A stretch of 64,000 nucleotides of DNA, taken from the NCBI GenBank assembly GCA_029747015.1, contig JAKOGI010000123.1:653501-717500 (forward strand). Reading direction: 5' to 3'. This stretch comes from Carnegiea gigantea (taxonomy: Eukaryota; Streptophyta; Magnoliopsida; Caryophyllales; Cactaceae). Position 1 is the stretch's first letter. Each line of letters begins with the position of its first letter. Below the pieces are notes generated by a model. It ran no database searches. It had not been told where the DNA came from and worked only from the letters and a program-made list of their open reading frames with translations. The position numbers were made by a program, and so were the translations under genes. Below are positions 26,501 to 37,700 of the stretch, piece after piece.

Positions 26501-27810
26501 CGACGTTGACGATCCGTTGTGGAAAATTGGTCAAGAGTGTGGTCTGGTGGAAAAGTAGAAGTCGTCTGTGTTAACTAGGATGTTCAATATGATGTTCTAA
26601 TTCCTTCCCACCTCCTCTTCCCTTCTCTTTTTTTGGGGTTTTTTTTTGGGGGGGGGGGTTGGGGGTCCTATGTTCCACTTGCAGCAGGGGTGTAGCAGAG
26701 GACCAAAGTTGAATGTCTTACTGAATTTCTGCCTCCCAATTGGTCCATTTTACAATAGTAGATGCTTAATATCTTTTGAAGTGGGGATTCTATGGAAACA
26801 AAACTGGTGACATTTTTGTTGTAGGGACAGACATAACCACTTGACCCTCAAATTGGAACCAAAAATGCACCGAGTTTGGCATGGCACCTGTGTAGGAGTG
26901 TAGGACACTAGATACTTTGTGGTAACATAGCTCATGATACTACATCCAGCCTTCATCATCATGAAACATAGTTGCAGGCAACAACTAAACAAAACTAGTA
27001 CTCATGGAACGTCCAGTTGAGGCAAATGAAGAGTTGAAGTGACATAGGTTATGAAGCATATCGGCTAAAGGACTGGATAACTATTTATTTCTTTGCTATT
27101 GTAACCTAGATTGTATTGTATTCTTCGATGCATCCTTGAATCCTTGATCAAATGTCTGAATACATGAATCATTTTTTTGTCATTGAGGATGCTGAGCGTA
27201 CATGCAAATTGCAATGCTGATCTGGGTATTTTAGATAAATATTTGTGTTTCTTTTATACTTATCAGTACATCCGCCTCACCAAATCACAGTAAAAAGTCC
27301 TCACAGCCTGAAGAATTGGACCCTGATCTTCATTGTAGAAACTAGGCATCCTACCACTAGATTACCTCAAAGAGGCAGAAGTCTTCTCTATTAATCAGTA
27401 GATTGTTCTGTTTCATGAATTCAACTGAAAGTTCCAAGGCCTGTGCTTTGAACTCCAAGTCAACTCTTTGCACCAAACACATCAGTCGACTTAAAGGCAG
27501 GAGCAAAAAACAAGCTAGCTTACATACCGTGTTCTTGAAGGATTCGGACAACAAACGGAACAACTCGAGGCAAGGTGTCATCGGAGAGACCAATGGGTCG
27601 TGCCATGGCTTCATTGAGTAGCTTGGAGAACTGCAATGCATCTCCAAGAAGCAGCTTATAACTGTTCCCCTTGAATCCTTGCTCTCTCAACCTCCTCTCG
27701 ATCTTTCTCGGAGTGATCCACAGCAAGTTCAACCCTTTCCATAACACAAGCGATAAAATCGCTATCCCTACAGCCAAGCACAAGCCACAAACAGAGTGTT
27801 GGCTCTCCAT
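23508..27810 (-). CDS. Cytochrome P450, CYP72A subfamily
   Basis: The five exons are 27528-27810, 26046-26260, 25658-25902, 24757-25147 and 23508-23933. They are in phase and give 519 residues, normal for CYP72A. The N-terminus has a membrane anchor ([18 protein letters not shown]) for the endoplasmic reticulum. The I-helix oxygen-binding motif is AGAETTS (328-334), ExxR is EALR (385-388), the PERF motif is at 440-443, and the heme loop [10 protein letters not shown] (460-469) has the cysteine ligand at 467. FLPTKANRR after exon 3 and the five-exon layout are typical of the CYP72 clan. Family members oxidise terpenoids, including triterpene saponins, secologanin and gibberellins; the substrate here cannot be read from sequence. 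All motifs are intact, so the gene is probably functional. It is convergent with YRDC. Confidence 0.95.
26628..26658. repeat. T7-G4-T9-G11 compound homopolymer tract
   Basis: Two successive T-run/G-run pairs in the first P450 intron. Confidence 0.95.
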
Positions 27811-27924
27811 TGATGTTTTCTGGTTGTGTGATGGTATCTTATTACAAAGTCGACACTTGAGTTGGAATTTAAGTATCCCAGTTGCGTTAGCAAATTGGCA
27901 TTTTTTTGGAGGGGTTCAGATTGA

Positions 27925-27935
27925 CGTATATAAAT
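27925..27935 (-). promoter_or_regulatory. Possible TATA box of the P450 gene
   Basis: The minus strand reads ATTTATATACG about 115-125 bases upstream of the P450 ATG. It is a reasonable TATA element for a plant gene with a short leader. Weak evidence. Confidence 0.35.
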
Positions 27936-28510
27936 GTGTTTCGATTAGCAAGTACCGTAATCTTGGATCCGATGTGCGGTCACCCACCGGGCAGTACAGC
28001 GGAACATTGGCGAAATTTGTCCGCTTCTTTACTTTTTTAATTTAGTTTATTCGGTAATACTTAAAAATTCGAGTATCATTGATTTTTTATCCACTCCTTG
28101 TTTCTAGATTTGCAAATTATTTTGCATTTTCTGAATGCCTATTGACTAGGGGTGGATTTATAATAAGTCAACCATGGTGCCAATAACCTTTAGGTGAAAA
28201 AGTTGTTTAAATTTGGTCTAAAATTTCTTGACGTAATACAAATTCTTAGATGAGACCGTCTTATATAAGAATTAAAAGACATGCTTCTTTAGACTTCATT
28301 TTTTTGAAGTTTTGGATGACTATAATTCTTTTAAGATGAATTTTGAATTATGATGTGATTAATAATTTATTTACTCGTAATTCTTATTAAAATGCTCTTT
28401 AATGAATTATTAGGCAATCCATAATTATTACTAGTCATTACAAAAGTGTTCATATCACAAATTCACAATAGTTGTCAGTTGAGATGGTCTCACAGTATGC
28501 ATAATATCTT
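27936..28510. other. AT-rich upstream region of the P450 gene
   Basis: Likely holds the rest of the P450 promoter on the minus strand. No gene or clear repeat seen. Confidence 0.35.
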
Positions 28511-29399
28511 GGGATGGGTATTGGGAGGGTATTGGTATGATATATCCATACCCATATTTTACCCAATAATGTTAATATTCACATGGAAACTACCCATATG
28601 AGTGTTACTCCCCATGGGTACTACCTATATAGGTATTATTCATGGATATCCCTAGATTTATTGTTTACTACCCAATATTCAAAACTACAAGTAAATGAAA
28701 GATGTAGTCATCAGAATTCAGGAGGAAAATCCAACTTGAGACTTGATTATTCAATGGGAAAGATTAAATAAATCTTAAATCTAAATTTTGAGTTCAAAAT
28801 TCGTTCATTTGTTTATATTTATCTCCACTATAATAATTCAGTTAATATTTTTCAACGGCAAAAACTTCGATTGACATTTTTTGCCCTAAAACAACTTTAA
28901 CAATTTAAGTCAAAACTTGATCATTCTGATGTGATAATTTAAAGGAAACTCAAAATTCTTTCATTTGGTTAATATTTATCTCCATGATAACAAGTATTGT
29001 AAAATGTCAAGTGAATTAACGTGATGAAAATAAATGTTAACCAAATGAAGACATCTTGAGCTCAAAACTCATCTTTAAGTTTCTTTTAATATTACTTATG
29101 GGATAATTAAGTTTCAATCCAAGTTGAAGTTGGATTTTGCTGCTGAATTTCGATTGACTTTATTATCAAGGGAGAGACCAAAAGAGTGACTCGTTTGTAA
29201 TTACATTGATGATACAATGGTATTATCATTCTTTAATATTGCTAATGGATATATGGACATCCATTGTCCAACGTACACACATAGTAAGTATAGATAAGCA
29301 TGCCCACCCTACTCAATTGCCCACCATTACTCAATATTACCCGCCCAATTGAATGGGCAAGGATGGGAACTCATCCATTGAGTACAAATATCCATCCCT
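28511..29399. mobile_element. Putative non-autonomous transposon with GGGATGG.TATT ends
   Basis: The left end reads GGGATGGGTATT at 28511; the right end inverted reads GGGATGGATATT (29388-29399), an 11 of 12 match. Internally, gggtattgg / tacccata words repeat in both orientations. I could not find a convincing target duplication. Confidence 0.4.
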
Positions 29400-29410
29400 C
29401 ATAGCATTAA

Positions 29411-29613
29411 TGTAATGTTTAGTTAGATGTAATCAACCTTGTAATGTAAGCAAGTTTGTAATTGTATTTTCATTACTTTGTTTGGTTGTATGAGAGTACA
29501 GCAATAAAAGAACTATCTTGTAATTATAATTACCACAAACTATATAATTATGATTGCATTGCGAAGTTGATTATAATACATTGCTATTACATTGCATTCA
29601 ACAAAACATTACA
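29411..29613. mobile_element. Short MITE with terminal inverted repeats
   Basis: The left end TGTAATGTTTAGTTAGATGT and the right end inverted TGTAATGTTTTGTTGAATGC are similar over about 24 bases. The 200-base body is AT-rich and partly self-complementary (ttataattacc, gtaattataa). The target duplication is unclear, possibly TA. Confidence 0.55.
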
Positions 29614-29941
29614 TAAATTTAAAGAACATAACAAACTTGCAACTTGCAAAAACCAATTTGGAGACTCCTTCGCCCCGGGCCCCCACCCCCTCCAAATAAG
29701 TTATTATCGAAAGTCAATATGGCACCTGTAGTACTTTCATATTTAAGTAAACAAAGCTAAAATAGTGCCATACATTTTTTACTAAACAAAACTATTTTTT
29801 AAAACATTAAACACTTTTATTTCTATTTACTCATTTTTCACAATAGGTAATTTGACATTTGTAAAAATTAATGTAACTTTCATGTAAAAGAAAAAACCTA
29901 CTATTATAGACAATATTTGAAATTTTAGATTGACAAACTTC

Positions 29942-30113
<172 letters not shown>

Positions 30114-30233
30114 AACAGAGTTAAAAAAAAAAAAAGGGTGTTCCAACATGCTAATGGCAAAATTGTTCGTGTAGACATTATTATTTTCAAACATATTCTC
30201 ATTTCTCATTATTAACATTGCGTTCTCCTATTA

Positions 30234-30258
30234 CCCCCCCCCCCCCCCAAAAAAAAAA
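30234..30258. repeat. C15-A10 junction
   Basis: Homopolymer pair about 260 bases upstream of the SOUL gene. Confidence 0.95.
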
Positions 30259-30520
30259 TCTCCAAATCATGAAAAAAAAATACAAAAAGGGGTGAGATTA
30301 TTATATCTTTCTAAAAGGTCGTCCATATTCCACTCTGCAATTCTCCTCCACAGAAACTTACAATCAGCGCCACGCCCACGCACATACAGTCTAAGTCACA
30401 CACGATATCTGAGTGCCTCAGTGAATCTGGTTTTCTCTCCTATCCTTACTCATCACATTCCCCATAAGTAAGTTGTTCATTTCCTTGGGGATTTGCTTAC
30501 CTACAATTAGAAACAACGAA

Positions 30521-31534
30521 ATGGGTGTAGTGAAGCTATTGGAGTTGGCATTGTTCCTGAACCTCATCTCCAGCCCAGACCACCTGGGTGGGTTCAGGGT
30601 TTGGTCGTCGTCGTGGTTGGAGGCGAAGCCGCAGTCGTTCCCACCCACATGTAAGCGCATCGAGTGCCCCATCTACGACATGATTCAACAGGGTAATGGG
30701 TATGAAATTAGGAGATATAATTCAGCTGTCTGGATTTCCACTTCTCCTATTCAAGACATCTCCCTTGTTCAAGCCACCCGTTCTGGCTTTTTCACGTATG
30801 TTGTTCTCTCCCTCTCTCTCTGTCTTTGCTTGGGTGTGGATGTGTTTCAAATTTTAATCCATCGTCATCATTTCATCTGTCGATTGGAATCGGTCTCTCT
30901 AAATCTACCGGCAGGCAAGTCATGTCTGCTGAGGTAAGCCTGCCTATGTTTGAATTTTTCCAGACCTCGCACAAGCGGGACCCACACTAAAAGTAGTAGT
31001 CGTAGTTGTTGGTATCCTCATTTCATCAAATTATGCTTCAATCATCTTATATATTTCTAGCTACATCCATTTGTTCTCCATAGAGCTATATATTCTCTAG
31101 TCTTTGCCAGGCTATTTGAATACATCCAAGGCAAAAACGAGTACAACAAGAAAATAGAGATGACTGCACCAGTGATCACAGAAGTCACCCCAAGCGACGG
31201 ACCCTTTTGCGAGTCCTCGTTCGTGGTGAGCTTCTACGTGCCCAAGGAGAACCAAGCAGACCCACCTCCGGCCAAAGGTCTAGACATTCAAAGGTGGGAC
31301 ACAACCTACATTGCTGTGAGACAGTTTGGTGGGTTTGTGTCGGATTATCAGGTCGCGGAGGAAGCTGCACAATTGCAAGCTAACCTAGCTGGGTCCAAAT
31401 GGGCTGCAGCTGTGCAGAAGGGTGCAAGCTCAGGTTACATAGTTGCTCAGTACAACTCCCCGTTCGAGTTTAAGGATAGGGTTAATGAGATATGGATCAG
31501 GTTTGATATGAAGGATGTTGCTAATGAGTTATGA
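30521..31534 (+). CDS. SOUL heme-binding family protein
   Basis: The two exons are 30521-30795 and 31111-31534, joined in phase (AC|G) to 232 residues plus a stop. The SOUL fold is recognisable by ECPIYDMIQQGNGYEIRRYN, SGFFTLFEYIQGKNEYNKKI with EMTAPVI, GPFCESSFVVSFYVP, DTTYIAVRQFGGF and NEIWIRFDM. SOUL proteins bind heme or other tetrapyrroles. The N-terminus (VVKLLELALFLNLISS) looks like a secretory signal peptide, as in the longer plant SOUL members, so it may be non-cytosolic. The single 315-base intron carries a solitary RTE tail. The gene appears intact. Confidence 0.93.
30931..31012 (+). mobile_element. Solitary RTE/SINE-like 3' tail in the SOUL intron
   Basis: It reads gaggtaagcctgcctatg, then gacctcgcacaagcgggacc and cacact followed by gtagt / gttgtt repeats. 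It closely follows the 3' end of the RTE element at 48572-48647. Confidence 0.7.
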
Positions 31535-31774
31535 GTGATCATTTGGTTGGGATAGAATTAAGAAAAGAGGGGGGCGGGGGTCTGTTCTTTATGTAATATG
31601 AGGTTTTATCAGTTTGTGGGAGGCGAGTTGTAAGCTGTAACTTGTGAGATGGTAAAGAATAAGCACTCTTGAGTCTATTTGGTGTTAAGCCTCTTCTTAC
31701 GGATGGCTTTCGGGAAAACTTTTTTTTTTTCCCCTTCCGACCAAACACTACCTTAGCAAAAAGGTTTTAGCCAT

Positions 31775-32345
31775 CTATGTGGAGTAGAAAGCATTGACAT
31801 CAGGAAAACCTCTTCATAGAGATATTTTACTCCCAGTTACTTATAGTGTGAAGTTAGAGAAATAGTGTAAAAGAAACTATTTCGACAGATAAGACAGCCG
31901 CAAGTAATCCCCAAAAAAAACGAAAATATTAAAAGAAAACCAACCAAGTGATTGGCTTAGATAGTTGAGGTACGTATTTGGGAATTGGGATACAGAGTTA
32001 CTCATTATTAATGTCAGAATACTACTCGATCACCACAGCTTTAAATTATCAACCACAATAGTCTTTAGAAGGATCTTGATCAAAAAGAATGTCACTCAAC
32101 CACCTTTTCATAAGTCAACATAAGGAATTGCTCAGCGTTCACAAATTTAAACCGACCTAACCTGAAGTAGTCCGCCTCATTTTGTTAATGGATTGACCCT
32201 TTCTGTTGTCTACACCTATTATGAGACCAATTACCATTAAATCATCTATCATAGACCAATTTACCCACGAATTCTTTGCGCATGATACACAATTTTCAAC
32301 AGAAGTTAAAAAAGCTACTTTTAAAGATGGAGGTGTTTGGTTGTT
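31775..32345 (-). pseudogene. Decayed partial duplicate of the UBP16 3' region
   Basis: 31780-32020 resembles the UBP16 downstream flank at about 34310-34540: shared words include gtagaaagca, gaaagaaactatttc.acag, tacagagtt and aatgtcagaatac. 32221-32305 resembles 36342-36425, the end of UBP16 exon 11 plus the start of its next intron, at roughly three-quarters identity. The words accaattacca and atcatctat are shared, and the encoded core NWSMIDD stands for NWFRIDD. Exons 12 and 13 of the duplicate are missing. It lies downstream of UBP16 in the same orientation, so it is the rest of a tandem duplicate. Confidence 0.68.
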
Positions 32346-32609
32346 GGCTTTTTGATACAAAAAAGTGGCTTTGGGGGAGGGGGATTTGGCTATTTTAACC
32401 TGGTCAAAAAAATCAATTTAATATTTAGTAAAGAACTTTTTGTAATAACTATTTTAGCTTAAAAAGTCAATTGACAAAAAGTTAAGATGAGTAACTTTTC
32501 GTAAATAGTTGTTTGAATAAATGACAAAATTGCGTAAAACTTAAGTTAAATTACATGGCATGCCACTAGTGAAATCAAAAATCTTGATTTCTTCTATTCA
32601 AACAGCCCC
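32339..32609. mobile_element. Possible MITE
   Basis: The left end GGAGGTGTTTGGTTG and the right end inverted GGGGCTGTTTGAATAG are loosely related. No target duplication found. A similar end (inverted GGCTCTGTTTGG) lies at about 32957-32968, after repeated agctaa words. Confidence 0.35.
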
Positions 32610-32969
32610 TTCTTCAACCTTACTTCTCTCTGACCCCACCTATAAGCCATAGCTGCAATCAATTAGTTAGAAAATGAGGTTCGGAGGATTAAATTAGTTT
32701 CTGCATATGACATGAATTTAATTATTTTGAAGAGAAACTAATTAGGTGGCCAACAAATAAAAAATCATGTTCAACTAAAAGGTAATGTAGAGAAAAGGCA
32801 TAAATGAAATTTTAACAAAGAATTTTTTAGAAACAATTAATTTTACCAAACATTTTTTTTCTAAAAACAACCGATCCAAATAGCTAATTCAAATAGCCAA
32901 TTCTAACAGCTAATAGCAAACAATTAACATAAATAGTTAACAGCTAACAATTGATTGCCAAACAGAGCC

Positions 32970-33680
32970 AGAAAATCTAAGGAACAGCACTTGAAACACT
33001 AAATACTGCTTCAGATATTTGGCTAAATATGAATTTATCGAACACTAACATTTACCTGAAAAAGCTACCTCGAACACTATTGTTGAATGTTGAACATTAG
33101 TTACCCCAAAATAGTATGAAAGATAAAGAAACATTAAAAAGAATAAAGAAAAAGAAAAGAGACTCCCGAGATGTTGAGTTGATACAACATACAAGCCACT
33201 ACAGCAGGGAGTCAGGGACCGTAGAAGCCAACTCGATAAGCAGCCTGCATCTCTTAAATTCTCTCCTCTCGACCTCGAGTTCCTCTGTTTCCCATTACAA
33301 GCAATAAGATAAGCTAGGCAACTCTTTTTCTTTTCTTTTTTTAATTTAGAAAATTGGTTTAAAATATTCAAATATGAGCCAAAATGTCCAAAATCATGCA
33401 AACTTGCAATATATGCCAAACATTTAATCCTTTTACGTTGTGTATACAAATGCAAAGAAGTACGCCTAATACGCAAATACTTAGACAACTGTTCAACAGT
33501 TACTTCAACTAAAAAAAAGTTTATTAGTTGATTGTTGAAAGTTCAGAAATATGTTTTATACTCTAACATACTCTCTCATACGAATATCCTTTGAGCTTAA
33601 AGTATGAATGCTACGAAAGCCCCTCTTTATCTTGTGCAATAATTCAATATATAGGGACTACTCATGAGACTCAAAGCTAA
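32970..33680. other. AT-rich spacer
   Basis: No gene. The 33540-33575 stretch (ttcagaaatatgttttatac) looks like a third, diverged part of the tandem duplication that follows. Confidence 0.4.
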
Positions 33681-33936
33681 GACCTTTCTCTTAGAAAGGT
33701 TCTGATACTATGTTCATCACAACTAAAAACTTAAACTAATAGATAAAGCTTCAGAAATACGTTTCATATTTTAACATAATATAACATTGATGTTGAAAAG
33801 ATCTACCTGACCTTTCTCTTAGAAAGGTTCTGATACTATGTTCATCACAACTAAAAACTTAAACTAATAGATAAAGCTTCAGAAATACGTTTCATATTTT
33901 AACATAATATAACATTGATGTTGAAAAGATCTACCT
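33681..33936. repeat. Perfect 128-bp tandem duplication
   Basis: 33681-33808 and 33809-33936 are identical by eye. The unit begins gacctttctcttagaaaggt, itself a short hairpin, and ends gatctacct. Perfect identity implies a recent event. Confidence 0.92.
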
Positions 33937-34797
33937 AGTGTTGTAGGTAATATTCTACATTTCTACTAATTGAAGGCCAACAATGCAATCATAGAGAGAT
34001 GAGTGATCAAAATCAACCAATGTTGTGAAAAATGGCACTATATAACTTGCAAACGCATTTACAGTATTAGTCCTTGCGTGGCGGGATGGTCCATTAAATA
34101 CTCACTCATTTCATGGTTAGGTAGGGTATGATTCACTGAAGACAGGATTACTCCACCTGTTACACTGTGAATTCGGCCATGCAATATAAAACAGCGGGGT
34201 CTAATTGATTTGTATGCATGATCAAAGAAGAAGAGGTTTCAATGAGTTGTCAGAATACTTGATTTACGGTATTCAGGCTAAACATACATTTAGGAAAAAG
34301 GCTTGAACTATATATATATCGAGTAGAAAGCACTAAATGCTGAAAACCTTTTCAGAGAGACATTTTGCTGAATCAACTATAATCCCAACTTAGAGAATAG
34401 TGAAAGAAACTATTTCAACAGGTGAGAGCCACAACGAAACCAAAAAGAAAACTAAAACATCGAAAGGAAACCAAACTAACGGGCTTGTGCACTAGGGCTA
34501 CAGAGTTGATCATTCTAAATGTCAGAATACCATTAGGTCCAAAGAGCTTTACTGAATCAGCCTGCTTGGCATCTTCCTAAACCAATGCATGTAATGAACA
34601 TATATACTAGGTGCATGTTCTAGCTCATCAACACAACTGTTATATCAGTCAACTTTGACGGTGCACATAAATATTCTTGGAACTACAAATATTAACAGAT
34701 GCCCCATTCAACAAGTGAATTGAAATTGGAAAATTTTGGGGCATCAATCCTCCTATCAACCTAGAAACCTAATCTATGACTGCGTAATCTCACAGAA
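33937..34797. other. Spacer downstream of UBP16
   Basis: It probably contains the UBP16 3' untranslated region (minus strand) and is the parent of the duplicate at 31775-32020. No separate gene seen. Confidence 0.4.
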
Positions 34798-37700
34798 TCA
34801 GAGATGACAATTACTGAAAGTCCAAAGAAAATCATCACCCGGGTAACTTTCATCATTTACAAAATTTTTATACCCTCTATCCGACAGGAAAGCTTCATCA
34901 AATGGATCACTAACCTGTCCGGTATCTCCTCCTATTTGTACAAACCCCTTCTCCTCGGAGACATACCTTGTCACTGGCTTGCTGCCTGAAAACATCCGAC
35001 ATGAGATCGTTCTCTGAGAGGGTCTTTCTCGAGCTGAACTGAACACCGAGGAAAACGGATCAATATTGCAAGTGTCGGAATAATCAGTGGTGCTGAATGA
35101 ATCTCTTGTACTTTCACTTGTAAAAGATGCGTCATCTGAGCTTGTGAAAAGGGACCAGTCACTGGATGTGGGGTCGGAAAACTGAATTGGGTTTGGTTCA
35201 GCATAAGTTTCCGCAGAGGGAGTGTATCTGTTGTTTGATCTGTGAATAGTTTGTCCCACCTCTGAAGAACTGCGGGTTCTCGGCCTCGATGGCTTTGCAG
35301 CTTGCTGCCTGGTAGGTTTTCTCATGAACACTCGTGGGCGTCGAGGGGAAGACCTGTAAAAAGAAATTAAGGTTCACAAAGGTAATAATGGCCAAACCCC
35401 CAAACCAAACCAGTGCTCCAAAGCCCTGCCCATACCTTATTTCTTCTTCCTTTTCTGGTTTTGTTTTTGGGGGGGAGGGGGGGGGGAGAAGCGGCGTGAT
35501 CTACAAGGTCACATAAGTAACTATCAAAGAATGGAACTGCTTGAAAAGGTTACTTCCCTTTAATTAAGCTTCATTAAATTTCCTAGCTACGAAGATCTCC
35601 ACAAAAGTCACATTTGAGACGATGGAACAACTCTCCGATATGCTCCTCTGCTGATCCCCAACCACTAATAAGATGGTGGAATCTACTTCATCATTACATG
35701 GACAGCTTGCAGTGGTGGAAATACAGACTCTTCAGGTCACATCTATGATTGATCTAATGTACGGGTAAAGGAAAGAAGCTAGTCCGCATTCCTTCCTTAT
35801 TTTCTTGTGGATCGGACATCCATAGTTACAAAAGCACAGAAAAAACACCAAGATGGAACCTGTAGAAGGATTTCATATGCCAGCCTACAGAAACATTCCC
35901 CGTCCAATAAAAATAGCTCAACACAAAAAGTGCACCCTTATTTCTAAATCGGACTACTTCTTTGTGAAAGAGGGAGTATGCGTTCCCTTTGTGATGTTAG
36001 GAGTTCCCATTCCCAGGTCAGAAGCTCAATCATTGTTGTCCAAACTTTTTGGTGACAGTCAGTCCACAAAAATTAAAACAAACAAATGAATCATAGGAAT
36101 TGCTTACATATTGCAAATTTGCAACATTACCTCATATAAAACAAGATGTACGCTCCTTCTGACATCACCTGTCTTGTGGGCACTGATTGGACCTGATAAT
36201 GAGTGTCATGAGTCGAAATCAACCAAAGGGCAACAATAGCAACACCAAATTTACGCAATCCTTCAAGGAGTGGATATCATGACACAAGATTCGAAAAACG
36301 TTATCAAACAAACAACAGGAAAAGAAAGCATAATAGCAACTATGGGACCAATTACCACTGAATCATCTATCCTGAACCAATTCCCCTGCAGATCCTTCAC
36401 GTACGATACATAATGTCCAGAAAAAGATGCATTTAGTGTATCCACATGCACAACCACACCGTAAAGCATGTAGAGTGGTGGGATATCATTGGTGCCAGTC
36501 ATAAAAGGAACCATGTCCAGCATCTCTGGAAATGTAATACATTTGTTTATCTTGCCATAGTTCCCTTCCTGTATGATAAAAGACATCATTAGTTAAACTA
36601 ATCAATTTTCATAGACTACCCAGTTATCACAGAGCCAAGAATTTAACACGAAGCTAGACTGCTGCAGTGAAGACTGACAACAATGAGATCAATGATAGCC
36701 AGGCAATATGTCCCCAAACCAATGCGCATGAAACTAATTCACATACCAGAACTAGGCACAACAGGCCCAACCCGGATCACATGGTAATGAATAGCCCACT
36801 ACCACTTTACCTCACAACTCAAAGGCTGGCAATCGACCAATTATTATTTGTAACCAATTATAAATTGTACATTTAACAGCATTGACCCTTCCCCCCCCCC
36901 CCCCCCCAAAAAAAAAAGAAGCACAACATTTCTGATTCACTTACCGAAGGAAGTTCAGAAACAACTCTCATATACATATATCAGACAACTCTGCCTTTCT
37001 CATTCATGCTGACATCATAAAGCAGAACAACATAATGAACAATCATTAGATAATAGCTGCTTCAGATATTTAAGTTTTCTCAGGGGTTTGGTATAACTAA
37101 GCTTCATAATGACTAGCAGTCATCATTTCTTGAATAGACGAGATCATGAAAATTCCTAGCTTGGAGAACATGCTATCTGCTATATCTAAGGCATTTGCTT
37201 TCTAAAACGGCAACATTTGTTAATCATTTATGCATCCCAAGAAAAGAAAAAAGGAAAGGAAAATGGCAATATACAGAACTCCCAAGACAAACAAACTTTT
37301 AATGATTCGCATTAAGAAACATAGCAAATAGCACAATCATCTTCATTAAACCACAAAACATATAGAAAGATTAGGGAGCGGGCAGAGACCTGAAACCTCT
37401 TCAAGACAATAGTAAGAATGTTTGGCGCTTCGTCTATACTCAGCTGCTTTCTGGCCCGAACATATGAAGCACACCTTTTTATGCAAATGTATAAATGTTC
37501 AGTGGATAATTCAATTAAAAGTGACAATGTGAATAAAAGTATTAAGATAAGTAGAGGTGCAGATAGATTTTGAACCTTCCGCATCTGTACATGTTCTCTC
37601 CATCCAAATCTTCAGGAGTGGTAAACTGAGTTAGTGCATCTTCAAGTGATTCAACCCATCCATAGATCTCCAGAGTCAGATCCATAATGTTCTCATATCG

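Noticed and set aside
32157..32360. Small minus-strand protein gene
   Set aside because: The core matches the end of UBP16 exon 11 plus intron, so it is better explained as a decayed duplicate.
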